NCBI GenBank assembly: GCA_934122275.1
Contig: CAKOWI010000016.1
Location: 1-13,844, forward strand
Source: an uncultured Bacilli bacterium
GTDB taxonomy: Bacteria; Bacillota_I; Bacilli_A; RF39; UBA660
Reading direction: 5' to 3'
Length of the DNA stretch: 13,844 bases
The stretch's first letter is position 1. The number at the start of each line of letters is the position of its first letter. Below are positions 13,467 to 13,844 of the stretch, one piece after another. The notes under the pieces were generated by a model, which was given only the letters and a program-made list of their open reading frames with translations, had not been told where the DNA came from and did no database searches. A program made the translations under genes and the position numbers.

Positions 13467-13494
13467 TTGAAAAACATACCGTATTCGGTATAAT
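13467..13494 (+). promoter_or_regulatory. Strong sigma-A promoter of the decayed HTH gene
   Basis: TTGAAA (13467-13472) and a perfect TATAAT (13489-13494) are separated by 16 bases. The -10 box lies 19 bases before the first candidate ATG (13514). Confidence 0.6.
13476..13491 (+). promoter_or_regulatory. Operator-like palindrome overlapping the -10 box
   Basis: ATACCG (13476-13481) and CGGTAT (13486-13491) are perfect inverted repeats around a four-base centre. They fill the promoter spacer and reach three bases into the -10 box, a position where a bound dimer would block RNA polymerase. C and G cluster here in otherwise AT-only DNA. The following gene encoded an HTH protein, which suggests autoregulation. 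Confidence 0.5.
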
Positions 13495-13513
13495 TATGAC
13501 TTAGATGATAAGA

Positions 13514-13809
13514 ATGGGATTTATGACTACGAGAGAAGCTGAAAAACGGGACATTAGTGAAAGAAAAATAAGATAATTTTGCAATATTGTAGAATTGTAG
13601 GGACGGTTGAAGTCGGAAATAGTTGGAATATTCCTACTTTTGATGATAAACCTGTTGATAAAAGAATAATTAAACCAGATGATAACAAATTAATCATTTA
13701 TTTAGATCATAATTATTTCAATGAATCAGATAGTTTAAAAAGAAAATTAGATAGTAAAAGACTAATACAAAAAGAAGCCTGGAAATCCATTAATGAAATA
13801 TTCAGCTAA
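13514..13809 (+). pseudogene. Decayed helix-turn-helix protein gene, possible Fic-family N-terminus
   Basis: Reading from ATG 13514 gives Met-Gly-Phe-Met-Thr-Thr-Arg-Glu-Ala, then Ile-Ser-Glu-Arg-Lys-Ile-Arg, the typical start of small excisionase/MerR-like HTH proteins of gut Bacillota. A TAA (13574-13576) then stands where a Gln or Lys codon is expected. The frame continues Phe-Cys-Asn-Ile, and one base is missing near 13589, after which the next frame gives Arg-Ile-Val-Gly-Thr-Val-Glu-Val-Gly-Asn-Ser-Trp, Ile-Pro and Lys-Pro-Val-Asp-Lys-Arg-Ile, the second half of the same domain. The remaining tail, Leu-Lys-Arg-Lys-Leu-Asp-Ser-Lys-Arg with Lys-Glu-Ala-Trp-Lys-Ser-Ile-Asn-Glu, resembles the segment before the Fic core in HTH-Fic proteins. 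The frame stops at TAA 13807-13809. The HTH identity is fairly sure; the Fic link is tentative. Confidence 0.6.
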
Positions 13810-13844
13810 GAAAAATTTAACAGAACTTGAAAAATTAGAATATG
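13793..13844 (+). CDS. Possible start of a further gene (partial)
   Basis: ATG 13793 opens a frame of 17 codons to the window edge, beginning Met-Lys-Tyr-Ser-Ala-Lys-Lys-Asn-Leu. It overlaps the end of the decayed HTH frame by 17 bases in another frame. Only a weak GGAAAT lies upstream. It may be the next gene of a coupled pair or a shifted continuation of the broken gene. Too little is visible to name it. Confidence 0.3.
   Translation, partial: MKYSAKKNLTELEKLEY

Noticed and set aside
13355..13470. Plus-strand frame of about 38 codons starting near 13355
   Set aside because: It begins inside the tmcAL promoter on the opposite strand, has no ribosome binding site and resembles no family known to me.

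Overview
This is a very AT-rich window with strong Shine-Dalgarno sequences, frequent GTG starts, short intergenic gaps and Bacillota-type genes: rpoZ, recX, a PrsA-like foldase, a VanY-like peptidase, a sufCDSUB operon, ssb and tmcAL. It looks like chromosomal DNA of a low-GC Bacillota, possibly one of the uncultured gut Bacilli related to Mollicutes. The lineage is inferred from composition and gene content only. Trp is encoded by TGG. All 18 unbroken frames (one of them the decayed tmcAL copy) end in TAA (12) or TAG (6), none in TGA.

Layout. 1-99: probable tail of an upstream gene. 149-1990: an unrecognised helical protein with its own terminator, then rpoZ and recX. 1952-3285: a membrane-anchored parvulin-type foldase on the minus strand, converging on recX over a shared hairpin terminator. 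3424-3673: two tiny single-pass membrane proteins in tandem, one YjcZ-like and one cysteine-rich. 3763-5154: a membrane-anchored VanY-type carboxypeptidase with Ig-like domains, converging on a HIT-family gene (5162-5566, minus). 5625-5706: an unexplained stretch with nested inverted repeats.

5794-6320 is a truncated second copy of tmcAL, with promoter. 6406-11248 is the Fe-S cluster assembly operon sufC-sufD-sufS-sufU-orf-sufB. SufS takes sulfur from cysteine, SufU relays it, and the SufB/SufC/SufD complex builds the cluster. The extra 117-aa gene between sufU and sufB is unrecognised. 11440-11778 is a short ssb. On the minus strand, intact tmcAL (12185-13312) is followed by an unrecognised 117-aa gene. 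The two tmcAL copies, each with the same promoter, form inverted repeats around the suf/ssb block.

The right end (13467-13844) carries a strong promoter with a palindrome across its -10 box. It drives a decayed gene for a small helix-turn-helix protein, broken by one nonsense codon and one frameshift, whose remaining C-terminal part resembles the start of Fic-family proteins. No RNA gene, CRISPR array or insertion sequence was recognised. The most interesting items are the inverted tmcAL duplication, the decayed HTH gene with its intact operator-like promoter, the two small membrane proteins, and the unknown gene inside the suf operon.
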